From the NCBI RefSeq assembly GCF_030825785.1, contig NZ_JAPJPG010000040.1, forward strand, positions 1 through 14,183: a DNA stretch of 14,183 bases, given 5' to 3'. Below, in pieces: positions 6,259 to 13,917 of this stretch (position 1 is the first letter of the stretch; each line of letters begins with the position of its first letter). The notes under the pieces are model-generated. The model was not told the origin of the DNA. It saw only the letters and a list, made by a program, of their open reading frames with translations, and did not search any database. The translations under genes were made by a program, and so were the position numbers. The stretch is from Anaerococcus sp. GTDB lineage: Bacteria > Bacillota > Clostridia > Tissierellales > Peptoniphilaceae.

Positions 6259-7012
6259 GCTTAAGGACGTGACAGGCTTTATCTTAAGGGAGTTTAGCTA
6301 TCAGGAGACTAGCAAAATCATAGAAGTATTTACCGACAAGGTCGGCAGAATTTCTATCATGGCCAAGGGAGTTTACAGAAAAAACTCCGGCCTTCTTTCT
6401 TTGACAGGAAGATTTATGAAGGTAAACTTATCCTTGTACAAGATGAAGGGAGACTTCTACGGTATAAGGGACGGCTACTTGGTAGAATCATACAAGAAAA
6501 GTGCCAAGAATTTTGACATCATCCTCTACAAGTCGGCCATTTGTGATTTTCTCCTAAAAACTATCGATACAAGCCAGAAGGATACAGTCTTTAAGCTCCT
6601 TGATACAAGCTTTAGGGCCTTAGAAGACGCTGATTATGGCTATCTTAATATATTTTTGGGATTTTTAATCAAATATATATCATTTTCAGGTCTAAAGCCG
6701 AACTTTTCTACTTGCGGCATTTGCGGTAGAATTATAGATAAGGCGACAGGCTACTTTTCTATCAGAGAAGCCTCCCTCATATGCGAAGAGCATAAGAAGG
6801 ATGCGGATAATGTGATTTATCTTACTAGAGATGACCTCGTATATTTTATGAAGTTATTATATACAAAATCAGAAGAGCTTAGTAAGCTTAAGATGAGCCC
6901 TGACTATGAGAAAGTAGCGAGATTAATAATAGATTATTGCTTAATTAGCCTTGATATCAAGAAGTTTTCTTCTATGGATTGGGTCTATAAGAGATTAAGC
7001 GAAAGGAATTAG
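6245..7012 (+). CDS. recO: DNA repair protein RecO
   Basis: RecO loads RecA onto SSB-coated single-stranded DNA together with RecR and anneals complementary strands during recombinational repair. The 255-residue protein starts with the family pattern TGFILREFSYQETSKIIEVFT of the OB-fold domain (about residues 1-80), followed by the helical domain. It carries a zinc-binding loop with Cys157, Cys160, Cys180 and His183, where many family members have a fourth Cys. The start is a TTG inside the end of era (14-base overlap), preceded by GGTGGA as a modest ribosome binding site; no ATG or GTG in frame fits better. Translation is therefore probably coupled to era and kept low. The family call is good; overall conservation is typically low in RecO. 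Confidence 0.93.
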   Translation: MATSELKDVTGFILREFSYQETSKIIEVFTDKVGRISIMAKGVYRKNSGLLSLTGRFMKVNLSLYKMKGDFYGIRDGYLVESYKKSAKNFDIILYKSAICDFLLKTIDTSQKDTVFKLLDTSFRALEDADYGYLNIFLGFLIKYISFSGLKPNFSTCGICGRIIDKATGYFSIREASLICEEHKKDADNVIYLTRDDLVYFMKLLYTKSEELSKLKMSPDYEKVARLIIDYCLISLDIKKFSSMDWVYKRLSERN

Positions 7013-7013
7013 A

Positions 7014-7895
7014 ATGTACTTTGAAGATTTAATAATGAAACTTGAAGAGTTTTGGAAGAATGAGGGATGTTCGGTAATGCTTCCTTACGATACGGAAAAG
7101 GGAGCAGGAACTATGAATCCCAATACATTTTTGCGTGCCCTAGGTCCTGAGCCTTGGAAGGTGTGCTATGTGGAGCCATCAAGAAGGCCAGCAGATGGTA
7201 GATATGGGCAAAACCCAAACAGACTCTACCAACACCACCAAATGCAAATTCTCCTAAAGCCAACCCCAGATAATATCCAAGAGCTTTACCTAGAATGCTT
7301 GGAAGCAATAGGAATTAACCCAAGAGAGCACGACATAAGATTTGTCGAAGACAACTGGGAAAGTCCAACCCTAGGAGCCTGGGGACTCGGTTGGGAAGTA
7401 TGGCTTGATGGAATGGAGATTACACAATTTACTTATTTCCAACAAGTCGGAGGTATCAACTGCGAGATCGAAAGTGGTGAGATTACCATTGGTCTTGAAA
7501 GAATCTTTATGTATCTATCAGGAGTGGATAATGTATTTGATATTAAGTGGTCTAAGGATCTCACTTACAGAGACATCTTTGGTCTAGCCGAATACGAGAA
7601 TTCCAAATATTCCTTCGAAGACGCAGACAACGAAGTCCTAGAAGAATTGTTTAATATTTATGAAAAAGAAGCCAACAGACTAATCGATCTAGGTCTATGC
7701 ATACCTGCCTACGACAATGTCTTAAAGACAAGCCACGCTTTCAATACCCTAGATGCTAAGGGGGCCATATCAGTTTCTGAAAGAAGCCACTATATCAAAA
7801 GGGTAAGAGACGTATCAAGCAAGGTAGCCCACAAGTTTATCGAGAAAAGAGAAGAGTTAGGCTACCCTCTTCTAAGAAAGGATAATGATGAGTAA
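7014..7895 (+). CDS. glyQ: Glycyl-tRNA synthetase alpha subunit
   Basis: This is the catalytic class II subunit of the bacterial (alpha2 beta2) glycyl-tRNA synthetase, which activates glycine and charges tRNA-Gly. The strongly conserved N-terminal GAGTMNP (30-36), ALGPEPW, and EPSRRPADGRYG (54-65) are all present, as is RIFMYLSGVDNVFD (from 163). Length 293 is normal. The start ATG is one base after the recO stop with AAAGGA just upstream, so it is read from the operon mRNA. The glycine T-box leader that precedes glyQS in Bacillus-type genomes is not seen here; there is no room for one. The 3' end overlaps glyS. Confidence 0.98.
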   Translation: MYFEDLIMKLEEFWKNEGCSVMLPYDTEKGAGTMNPNTFLRALGPEPWKVCYVEPSRRPADGRYGQNPNRLYQHHQMQILLKPTPDNIQELYLECLEAIGINPREHDIRFVEDNWESPTLGAWGLGWEVWLDGMEITQFTYFQQVGGINCEIESGEITIGLERIFMYLSGVDNVFDIKWSKDLTYRDIFGLAEYENSKYSFEDADNEVLEELFNIYEKEANRLIDLGLCIPAYDNVLKTSHAFNTLDAKGAISVSERSHYIKRVRDVSSKVAHKFIEKREELGYPLLRKDNDE

Positions 7896-9951
7896 TTACT
7901 TATTAGAAATCGGAGTAGAAGAGATACCTTCTGATTATGTCAAAAACACCAAAAGACAATTAGAAGATAAATTTAAAAAACTAATAGATGAAAACAAACT
8001 AACTTGCGAGTCTATCTCAATAGAGTCAACTCCAAGAAGATTTGCTATCTTGTTAAACAATTTAGAAGCAGACCTTACAGAAAAGACCGTCTCTGTCAAA
8101 GGACCAAGTGTAAAGATCGCCTATGACGAAGGCGGCGAGCCAAAGAAGCCTCTTTTAGGTTTCCTAAAAGGCCAAGGAGCGGACATATCTGATGTAGTAA
8201 TCAGAGAATTCAAGGGCGAAGACTATATCTATGTAGAAAAAAAGGAAAAGTCAAAATCAGTTTCTGAAGTCCTAAGAGAAAATGTCTACGAACTAGTGAA
8301 GTCAATTTCCTTCCCAAGATCTATGAGATGGGCAGGAAAGTCAATAAAATGGGCAAGACCAATCAGATGGTTTGTATCAATCCTAGATGACGAAGTTCTA
8401 GACTTTGATGCTGAGGGAATTTCTGTAGGAAGAGTGACCAAGGGCCACAGAACTCTTGGATCCAATCATATAGAAATTGACAAGATTGAAAACTACGAAA
8501 ACCTCCTTAAGGAAAACTACGTAATCCTAAAATATAAGGACAGAAAAGACATCATCCAAAGAGGACTTAACAGACTATCTAGCGAAGTTGGCGGAGAGTA
8601 TATGAAAGACGAAGCCCTCCTAGATGAAGTTATAAATATAGTAGAATATCCAACTGTACTAATAGGGGGAATCGACAAAGACTATCTAGAAATCCCAAAA
8701 GAAGTAATAACAACTCCAATGAAGGACCACCAAAGATATTTCCCAGTTCTAGATGAGAACAAAAATCTTCTCCCATACTTCCTAGTCGTAAGAAATGGTG
8801 ACGAAGAATTTAATGAAAATGTAGTAGAGGGAAACAAAAAGGTCCTAGTAGCAAGACTTGAAGATGCCAAGTTCTTCTACGATATAGACATGAAAAAGCC
8901 GCTCGAAGCCTATGTAGACGAACTAGAAAATCTTGCCTTCTTTGAAGGTTTGGGCAATATGAAGCTTAAGACAGAAAGGCTCACGGACCTTACAGAAAGA
9001 TACAGACAAGCCCTAGCTATTGGCGAAGATATGGCACATCCTATAGGCAGAGCAGCCTACCTATCAAAGGCAGACCTTGTGACAAAGATGGTAGTAGAGT
9101 TTACCGAGCTACAAGGAACTATGGGTAGGATTTATGCAAGTAAGTCAGGCGAGGAAGAAAGAGTGGCAACAGCCATAGAAGAATCCTACATGCCAAGATC
9201 TTCTGGATCAGCCCTACCAAAAAATATCACAGGTATCATCCTTTCTATAGCAGATAAGATGGATACCATAGTTGGTCTCTACGCTATAGAAAAATACGTA
9301 ACAGGAAGCCAAGACCCATTCGGTCTAAGAAGGGCCTGTCTTGGAATAATAAATATCTTCCTAGAAAATTCTATCGATATAGACCTAAGAAAGCTTGTAA
9401 ATGATGCCCTCCTAGTCTATACAGAAAAGAATGAACTTGCCTTCGATTATGATACAGCAATGGACAAGGTCTTAGACTTCTTTAGGGACAGACTCAAAAA
9501 CAAGCTAATCGACGATGGGGTAAGCTACGATACAGTAAATTCTGTAATAAATACAGACGAGTTAAATATCATAAAAATCGTAAAGAAGGCTAAAAGCATT
9601 GATAGCTTCTTAGAAGATAATGAAGATCAAGTATCTTACTTTACAAGAATCGTAAACCTCTCAGACTATAGGGTAGATGCTGAAGTAAGAGAAGACTTAT
9701 TCGAAAATGACCTAGAAAGATCTTTCTATGAGAAAATCACAGAGCTTGGAGACTTTAGTCCAAGTGCAGAAGCGAACTTTTTGGAAGAGCTTAACAGGAT
9801 AAAAGAAACTAGCGAAATAGGTAATACTTATCTAGACAATACCATGATCAATGTAGAAGACGAAGAAGTCAAAAACAATAGAATCGCCATGCAAAACAAA
9901 CTGGCAAGAAGGATTGAACAAATCCTCGATATAAAAGAAATAGTAAGGTAA
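7885..9951 (+). CDS. glyS: Glycyl-tRNA synthetase beta subunit
   Basis: This is the beta subunit of the alpha2 beta2 glycyl-tRNA synthetase, which binds tRNA-Gly including its anticodon and is required for charging by GlyQ. The N-terminus LLEIGVEEIPS and the later FPRSMRW, KWARPIRW, TKGHR, HQRYFPV and QDPFGLRRA stretches are family signatures. The C-terminal part (about 580-688) fits the anticodon-binding domain. Length 688 is normal. Two consecutive ATGs occur at 7885 and 7888; the AAAGGA at 7877-7882 is two bases from the first and five from the second, so the real start is probably 7888 (687 residues). It overlaps glyQ by about ten bases, which supports coupled synthesis of both subunits. 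Confidence 0.98.
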   Translation: MMSNYLLEIGVEEIPSDYVKNTKRQLEDKFKKLIDENKLTCESISIESTPRRFAILLNNLEADLTEKTVSVKGPSVKIAYDEGGEPKKPLLGFLKGQGADISDVVIREFKGEDYIYVEKKEKSKSVSEVLRENVYELVKSISFPRSMRWAGKSIKWARPIRWFVSILDDEVLDFDAEGISVGRVTKGHRTLGSNHIEIDKIENYENLLKENYVILKYKDRKDIIQRGLNRLSSEVGGEYMKDEALLDEVINIVEYPTVLIGGIDKDYLEIPKEVITTPMKDHQRYFPVLDENKNLLPYFLVVRNGDEEFNENVVEGNKKVLVARLEDAKFFYDIDMKKPLEAYVDELENLAFFEGLGNMKLKTERLTDLTERYRQALAIGEDMAHPIGRAAYLSKADLVTKMVVEFTELQGTMGRIYASKSGEEERVATAIEESYMPRSSGSALPKNITGIILSIADKMDTIVGLYAIEKYVTGSQDPFGLRRACLGIINIFLENSIDIDLRKLVNDALLVYTEKNELAFDYDTAMDKVLDFFRDRLKNKLIDDGVSYDTVNSVINTDELNIIKIVKKAKSIDSFLEDNEDQVSYFTRIVNLSDYRVDAEVREDLFENDLERSFYEKITELGDFSPSAEANFLEELNRIKETSEIGNTYLDNTMINVEDEEVKNNRIAMQNKLARRIEQILDIKEIVR

Positions 9952-9954
9952 AAA

Positions 9955-10785
9955 ATGAAAGAATTGACTACAATACTTATAAGTGATTCGACCGGAGAGA
10001 CTGCACAAAACTACATCAAGTCAGTTACAAGCCAATTTCCTAACCTTAAAGTAAATCTTATTAGAAAACCAAGTATAGATACAACAGATGAAATTGACGA
10101 AGTGATGGATCAGGCTGACAGCAATTGTATAGTCGTTCAAACCATCGCCAACGAAGACCTATCCAAGCATCTAAGAGCTGTAGCCAAAGAAAAAAACATC
10201 GAAGTACTTGACATCCTAAACTACGGAATCAGAAAGGTAGAAGAAGCGACTGGCCTTAAGGCGGTAAGAAAAATCGGCCTAACCAGAACCCTATCCGAGG
10301 ATTATTTCAATATGATAGAAGCCATAGAGTTTGCCATCCAATACGACGATGGCAAAGATCCTAGGGGATTTCCTCTATCAGACATAGTCCTTGTAGGAGT
10401 GTCAAGGACCAGCAAGACTCCTACAACCATGATTCTTGCAACCAAAAACTTCAAGGTCTCAAACCTTCCTCTCGTGCCAGAAATAAAATTGCCACGTGAG
10501 ATATTTGAAGTAGATCCTGAAAGGATCATAGGCCTTGTGATAGACCCTGACAAGCTATCAAACATCAGGGAAGTAAGGAGTAAGTCCTTAGGCATAGTAG
10601 GAGAGTCAATATACTACGAGGATACAAGAATCAGAAGAGAGCTAGAATATGCACACGAAGTCTTCAAGGACCTAGATTGTAAGGTGATAGATGTTACAGA
10701 AAACACAATCGAGCAAACTGCAACAGATATTGTCCAATACTACTTCGAAAAGTTTCCAGAAGAGAGCAAAAAGCACGTCCAATAA
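9955..10785 (+). CDS. Pyruvate, phosphate dikinase regulatory protein (PpsR/YqfL family)
   Basis: This is a DUF299-family bifunctional serine/threonine kinase and phosphorylase. Such proteins switch pyruvate phosphate dikinase (PPDK) or PEP synthase off by ADP-dependent phosphorylation and on again by Pi-dependent dephosphorylation. The N-terminal ISDSTGETAQN and the P-loop-like GVSRTSKT (148-155) are the family hallmarks. Length 276 is typical. It starts three bases after the glyS stop. In many Firmicutes this gene sits between glyS and the PPDK gene; here guaA follows instead, so the target must be encoded elsewhere. In Gram-positives the substrate is usually PPDK, which is the likelier target, but PEP synthase cannot be excluded from sequence. 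Confidence 0.94.
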   Translation: MKELTTILISDSTGETAQNYIKSVTSQFPNLKVNLIRKPSIDTTDEIDEVMDQADSNCIVVQTIANEDLSKHLRAVAKEKNIEVLDILNYGIRKVEEATGLKAVRKIGLTRTLSEDYFNMIEAIEFAIQYDDGKDPRGFPLSDIVLVGVSRTSKTPTTMILATKNFKVSNLPLVPEIKLPREIFEVDPERIIGLVIDPDKLSNIREVRSKSLGIVGESIYYEDTRIRRELEYAHEVFKDLDCKVIDVTENTIEQTATDIVQYYFEKFPEESKKHVQ

Positions 10786-10796
10786 AAGGAGGGGGC

Positions 10797-12329
10797 ATGA
10801 AGAAAGACAAAATTATAGTATTAAACTTCGGCGGCCAATACGACCAACTCATCGTAAGAAGAGTTAGAGAAATGGGAGTATACGCTGAATTATTCGACTG
10901 CGATACCAAAATCGAGGACATTGATTTTGAAAATGTTGCAGGAATAATCCTAACAGGCGGCCCACAATCAGTAAACGACAAAAACTCACTAAAGACTGAT
11001 GACAGAATATTTGACCTAGACATTCCAATACTAGGAATCTGCTACGGACTCCAATATATCAACCACTATTACGAGGGAGAAGTTGAAACACCTAAAAACG
11101 GTGAATATGGTAAAACTCCACTATTTGTAGACCAAAAAAGTGAGCTTTTCCAAAATGTACCTCAAGAATCCGTAATCTGGATGAACCACAGGGACAGAGT
11201 AAACAAAATCGCAGAAGGCTTCAAGAAGATCGCTTGGACCTTAAATGCACCAGTGGCAGGTATAGAAAACAAAGAAAAGAAAATCTATGCGGTACAATTC
11301 CACCCAGAAGTAGTCCACTCTGAGTATGGAAAACAAATGCTAGAAAACTTCGTAATAAATATAGCCCAAGCTGAGAAAACATGGACTATGGAAGACTTTG
11401 CCAAGGCGAAAATTGCTGAAATCAAAGAAAAATACTCTGGAGAAAAAATGATCTGCGGCCTATCAGGTGGAGTAGACTCATCAGTAGCAGCGACAATCGT
11501 ATCAAAGGCTATAGGAGATAATCTCCAATGTATCTTCGTAGATCACGGCCTACTAAGAAAAGACGAAGCCAAATCTGTAATGGAAACCTACAAGGACCTT
11601 GGTCTAAACGTAAAAATGGTCGACAAATCAGAAGAATTCCTAAGTCTTCTAGAAGGAGTGGAAGAGCCTGAAGAAAAAAGAAAAATCATAGGCAACCACT
11701 TCGTAGAAGTATTCGAAGAGGAAGCGAGAAAAATCGGAGGAGCCAAATACCTAGTCCAAGGAACAATCTACCCTGACGTAATCGAAAGTGGTAAAGATAA
11801 GGCAAGTGTCATCAAAAGCCACCACAACGTAGGAGGTCTTCCTGAAGATATGGACTTCGTAGGACTCGTAGAGCCACTAAGAGAACTCTTCAAAGACGAA
11901 GTAAGAGCAGTAGGAGAGGCAATAGGAGTACCACACGATATGGTATGGCGCCAACCATTCCCAGGACCAGGCCTTGCCATAAGAGTAATTGGTGAAATCA
12001 CCAAAGACAAACTAGAAATAGTAAGAGAAACAGACGCAATCCTAAGAGAAGAAGTAGAAAACTTCGGATTAAAAGAAGACATCTGGCAATACTTCACAGT
12101 ATGGACACCAATCAAGACTGTAGGAGTAAAAGGAGACGCAAGAGTATACGAAAACGTCATAGCAGTAAGAGCAGTAACCAGCACCGACGCCATGACAGTA
12201 GAAGCCGCCAACCTCCCATACGACCTAATGCAAACCCTATCCAACAGAATGATAAACGAAGTAGCAGGAGTAGGAAGAATAGTATACGATATAACCAGCA
12301 AACCACCAGGAACAATTGAATGGGAATAA
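10797..12329 (+). CDS. guaA: GMP synthase (glutamine-hydrolysing)
   Basis: GMP synthase makes GMP from XMP, ATP and glutamine, the last step of guanine nucleotide synthesis. The class I glutamine amidotransferase domain (1-190) has the nucleophile Cys82 in GICYG and His169/Glu171 in HPE. The ATP pyrophosphatase domain has the PP-loop SGGVDSS (223-229). The C-terminal dimerisation domain ends in the canonical KPPGTIEWE. Length 510 is normal. A strong ribosome binding site (AAAGGAGG, 10786-10793) sits before the ATG, and only 11 bases separate it from ppsR, so it is probably the last gene of the operon. Codon choice differs from the operon front: A- and C-ending codons dominate. The 3' end of guaA is a known integration site for mobile elements, and AT-rich minus-strand DNA follows. 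Confidence 0.98.
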   Translation: MKKDKIIVLNFGGQYDQLIVRRVREMGVYAELFDCDTKIEDIDFENVAGIILTGGPQSVNDKNSLKTDDRIFDLDIPILGICYGLQYINHYYEGEVETPKNGEYGKTPLFVDQKSELFQNVPQESVIWMNHRDRVNKIAEGFKKIAWTLNAPVAGIENKEKKIYAVQFHPEVVHSEYGKQMLENFVINIAQAEKTWTMEDFAKAKIAEIKEKYSGEKMICGLSGGVDSSVAATIVSKAIGDNLQCIFVDHGLLRKDEAKSVMETYKDLGLNVKMVDKSEEFLSLLEGVEEPEEKRKIIGNHFVEVFEEEARKIGGAKYLVQGTIYPDVIESGKDKASVIKSHHNVGGLPEDMDFVGLVEPLRELFKDEVRAVGEAIGVPHDMVWRQPFPGPGLAIRVIGEITKDKLEIVRETDAILREEVENFGLKEDIWQYFTVWTPIKTVGVKGDARVYENVIAVRAVTSTDAMTVEAANLPYDLMQTLSNRMINEVAGVGRIVYDITSKPPGTIEWE

Positions 12330-12467
12330 TCGCAAAAAAATCAAAAACCTTGTAAAATCAACGGTTACAGAAGATTAAAAACTGCAACTGGGATTAAAAT
12401 GGGAACATTTGTAAAAAAGAATAAATTGAATAATAGTTCCAAGTGGTTTACATTTGGACAAAAAATT

Positions 12468-12500
12468 AGACCGTGGTTTCAAGCTACGGTCTTTGTTTTT
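12468..12500. terminator. Strong bidirectional terminator after guaA
   Basis: AGACCGTGG (12468-12476) pairs with CTACGGTCT (12484-12492), nine base pairs with one G-T pair, around TTTCAAG. On the plus strand TTGTTTTT follows; on the minus strand the A-run at 12461-12465 gives a T-run. It therefore ends the phoH-guaA operon from the left and the AraC-like transcript from the right. The 138 bases between guaA and the stem hold no gene that I can support. Confidence 0.85.
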
Positions 12501-12815
12501 ATCCAATATGAACATTTCTTTTAAATTTTATATTTTTTTCGTTACAGAAATCCTCAAATTTATTTGAGTCAAAATTTTTATAAAACTCATTAATTAAATA
12601 TTTTTCATCTGTATCTCTTAATATAATAGCTGCTTCAGTTAATCTTCTGCTTCTTAAATACTCTGAATGCGTTGTTTCGGTTAGAATAGAAAACAAGCGA
12701 CTAAACATGAATAAGAGTATCCGGATAATTGAATTACTTTCTTTTCGCTGACTTCACCATCAAGAACTGTTTCAAGATAATCAATCGAATTGTTAAACGA
12801 CTTGATAATATTCAC
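12499..12815 (-). pseudogene. Frameshifted AraC/XylS-type HTH regulator
   Basis: Two minus-strand frames together give an AraC-type DNA-binding domain. The first starts at GTG (12815) behind AAAGGGGG (12829-12822) and reads VNIIKSFNNSIDYLETVL through SEKKVIQLSGYSYS, then runs to a stop at 12681. The second, from about 12708, continues with MFSRLFSILTETTHSEYLRS, RRLTEAAIILRDTDEKY, then FDSNKFEDFC to a stop at 12499. The joined product of about 105 residues matches both helix-turn-helix units of the family. The span is 317 bases, one short of a whole number of codons, so one lost base near 12710 explains the break. A GyrI-like effector domain, usual after this kind of N-terminal HTH, is absent; the terminator follows directly. 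It is probably a decayed or HTH-only regulator. A sequencing error or programmed frameshift cannot be excluded. Confidence 0.75.
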
Positions 12816-12907
12816 TTCGATCCCCCTTTCTTTCTGTTTATTTTATTTTAGAGGAAGATTTCTTTTCCTACCCTACAATATTCGTACAAGTTTTATAGGT
12901 TTTGTCT

Positions 12908-12936
12908 AATATAAACTCATAACTTGATAATGTCAA
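12908..12936 (-). promoter_or_regulatory. Near-consensus sigma-A promoter of the AraC-like gene
   Basis: On the minus strand a perfect -35 TTGACA (12936-12931) and a -10 TATATT (12913-12908) are separated by exactly 17 bases. Transcription would start near 12901, about 85 bases before the GTG at 12815. It is the best promoter in the window. Confidence 0.78.
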
Positions 12937-12977
12937 TAAACTGAGATTTGTCGAATTGTACAGTAGTTACAATATTT

Positions 12978-13769
12978 TTATAACCATTTATTTATATATT
13001 TCCTGATAAAATCATTTACTTCATCCGGATTATCTTGATTTGAATTATGAGCGGCATCCTTAATAATGTGTAGTGGGTATCCTTCCCTTTTTTGCCACTC
13101 TCTTGTATACTGCGACACTTTACCGACTTTATCGTGTTCCCCAAGTAGGAGCAATACAGGACATTTCAGATTTATTTCATGATTTTCAAGTATAAATGCT
13201 GCTTCACCTATCCACATCAAGTGGCATAATTCCTTTTTACTATAGGTTGAAAGCATAAGTTTCATACTGTTCTGAGTATACTCAGTGATACCACAAGCTT
13301 TTGCTATGAAGTCTCTTAGCATTTTATCTGGATATAGTTTACATATCCACTCAATCTGATTCAACCAAAACATATCTAATTTGCTGTAATAATTACCAAA
13401 AGGAACACTATCTATAGAAATAAAACCTATCGCTTGTTCTTGATGTCCTTCTATATAATATTGGGCTATCATTCCTCCAAGTGATTGCCCAATAAATATT
13501 GCCGATTTAACATTCTCAATTTTTAATATACTTTCTAGCTCTTTCGTCACAAATTTGTAATTAAACGTACTATACGGTCTAGACTCTCCATGACATGGGC
13601 AATCCCAAACAATAATATTGAAATCATTTTTAAATTCATCTACCTGTTTGTCGAATAATCTACGATCAGCTGTCAATCCGGGAAGCATTACGATACTTGG
13701 TTTTTCGACATTTTCATTAGTCCAATAATAAGTTTTTCCATGCTCGGATCTCATACTTTTTTTAATCAT
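12978..13769 (-). CDS. Alpha/beta hydrolase
   Basis: This 263-residue cytoplasmic alpha/beta-hydrolase-fold enzyme has no signal peptide or membrane segment. The catalytic triad can be read directly: nucleophile elbow GQSLGG (Ser96), acid in GEHD (Asp213) and His241 in AAHN. The oxyanion-hole segment LPGLTADRRLF (from 29) and the HGESRP loop (60-65) are typical of lipase/esterase or peptidase-like members. Between strand 6 and the acid lies a lid of about 100 residues. The substrate cannot be predicted. The ATG at 13769 is preferred because GGAGAG (13780-13775) lies five bases before it; a TTG at 13790 would add seven residues but has no such site. Codon use is more AT-rich than in the guaA operon, in line with an accessory gene. 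The next minus-strand gene is the AraC-like fragment, which has its own promoter. Confidence 0.88.
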   Translation of the reverse strand: MIKKSMRSEHGKTYYWTNENVEKPSIVMLPGLTADRRLFDKQVDEFKNDFNIIVWDCPCHGESRPYSTFNYKFVTKELESILKIENVKSAIFIGQSLGGMIAQYYIEGHQEQAIGFISIDSVPFGNYYSKLDMFWLNQIEWICKLYPDKMLRDFIAKACGITEYTQNSMKLMLSTYSKKELCHLMWIGEAAFILENHEINLKCPVLLLLGEHDKVGKVSQYTREWQKREGYPLHIIKDAAHNSNQDNPDEVNDFIRKYINKWL

Positions 13770-13879
13770 ACTGTCTCTCCACAAGTTCAATTTTATTTAT
13801 CTCCATATTTTCTTTACAAATCGAGATATATTATTAATTTTTAAACCACTGTTGAGTTTATGATATCCTTGACATCAAT

Positions 13880-13900
13880 ACTACACTCTCCACGTGTGGT
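13880..13900. repeat. Inverted repeat, possible operator or terminator
   Basis: ACTACAC (13880-13886) and GTGTGGT (13894-13900) are a 7-base dyad with six of seven positions symmetric, spaced by seven bases. A TTGACA (13869-13874) lies 5 bases upstream on the plus strand, which recalls MerR-type promoters, but no -10 is found at the expected distance. The plus strand continues with CTTTTTG, so it could also be a weak plus-direction terminator. It sits between two minus-strand genes, 18 bases after the stop of the upstream one. Confidence 0.4.
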
Positions 13901-13917
13901 CTTTTTGAGTACATATT

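Noticed and set aside
6960..7013. T-box leader before glyQ
   Set aside because: The region is coding sequence of recO up to one base before glyQ, and no T-box core motif is present.
11768..12301. A 177-codon minus-strand frame opposite guaA
   Set aside because: It is a shadow of the biased codon use of guaA; the plus strand carries the unmistakable GMP synthase C-terminal domain there.
12330..12467. Remnant of an integrase or a duplicated guaA end
   Set aside because: Short stretches such as AATGGGAA recur, but no repeat longer than about 8 bases matches the guaA end and no recombinase motif can be read.
12874..12976. Direct repeat TACAATATT (12874-12882 and 12968-12976)
   Set aside because: Nine AT-rich bases repeated about 94 apart are expected by chance in DNA of this composition.
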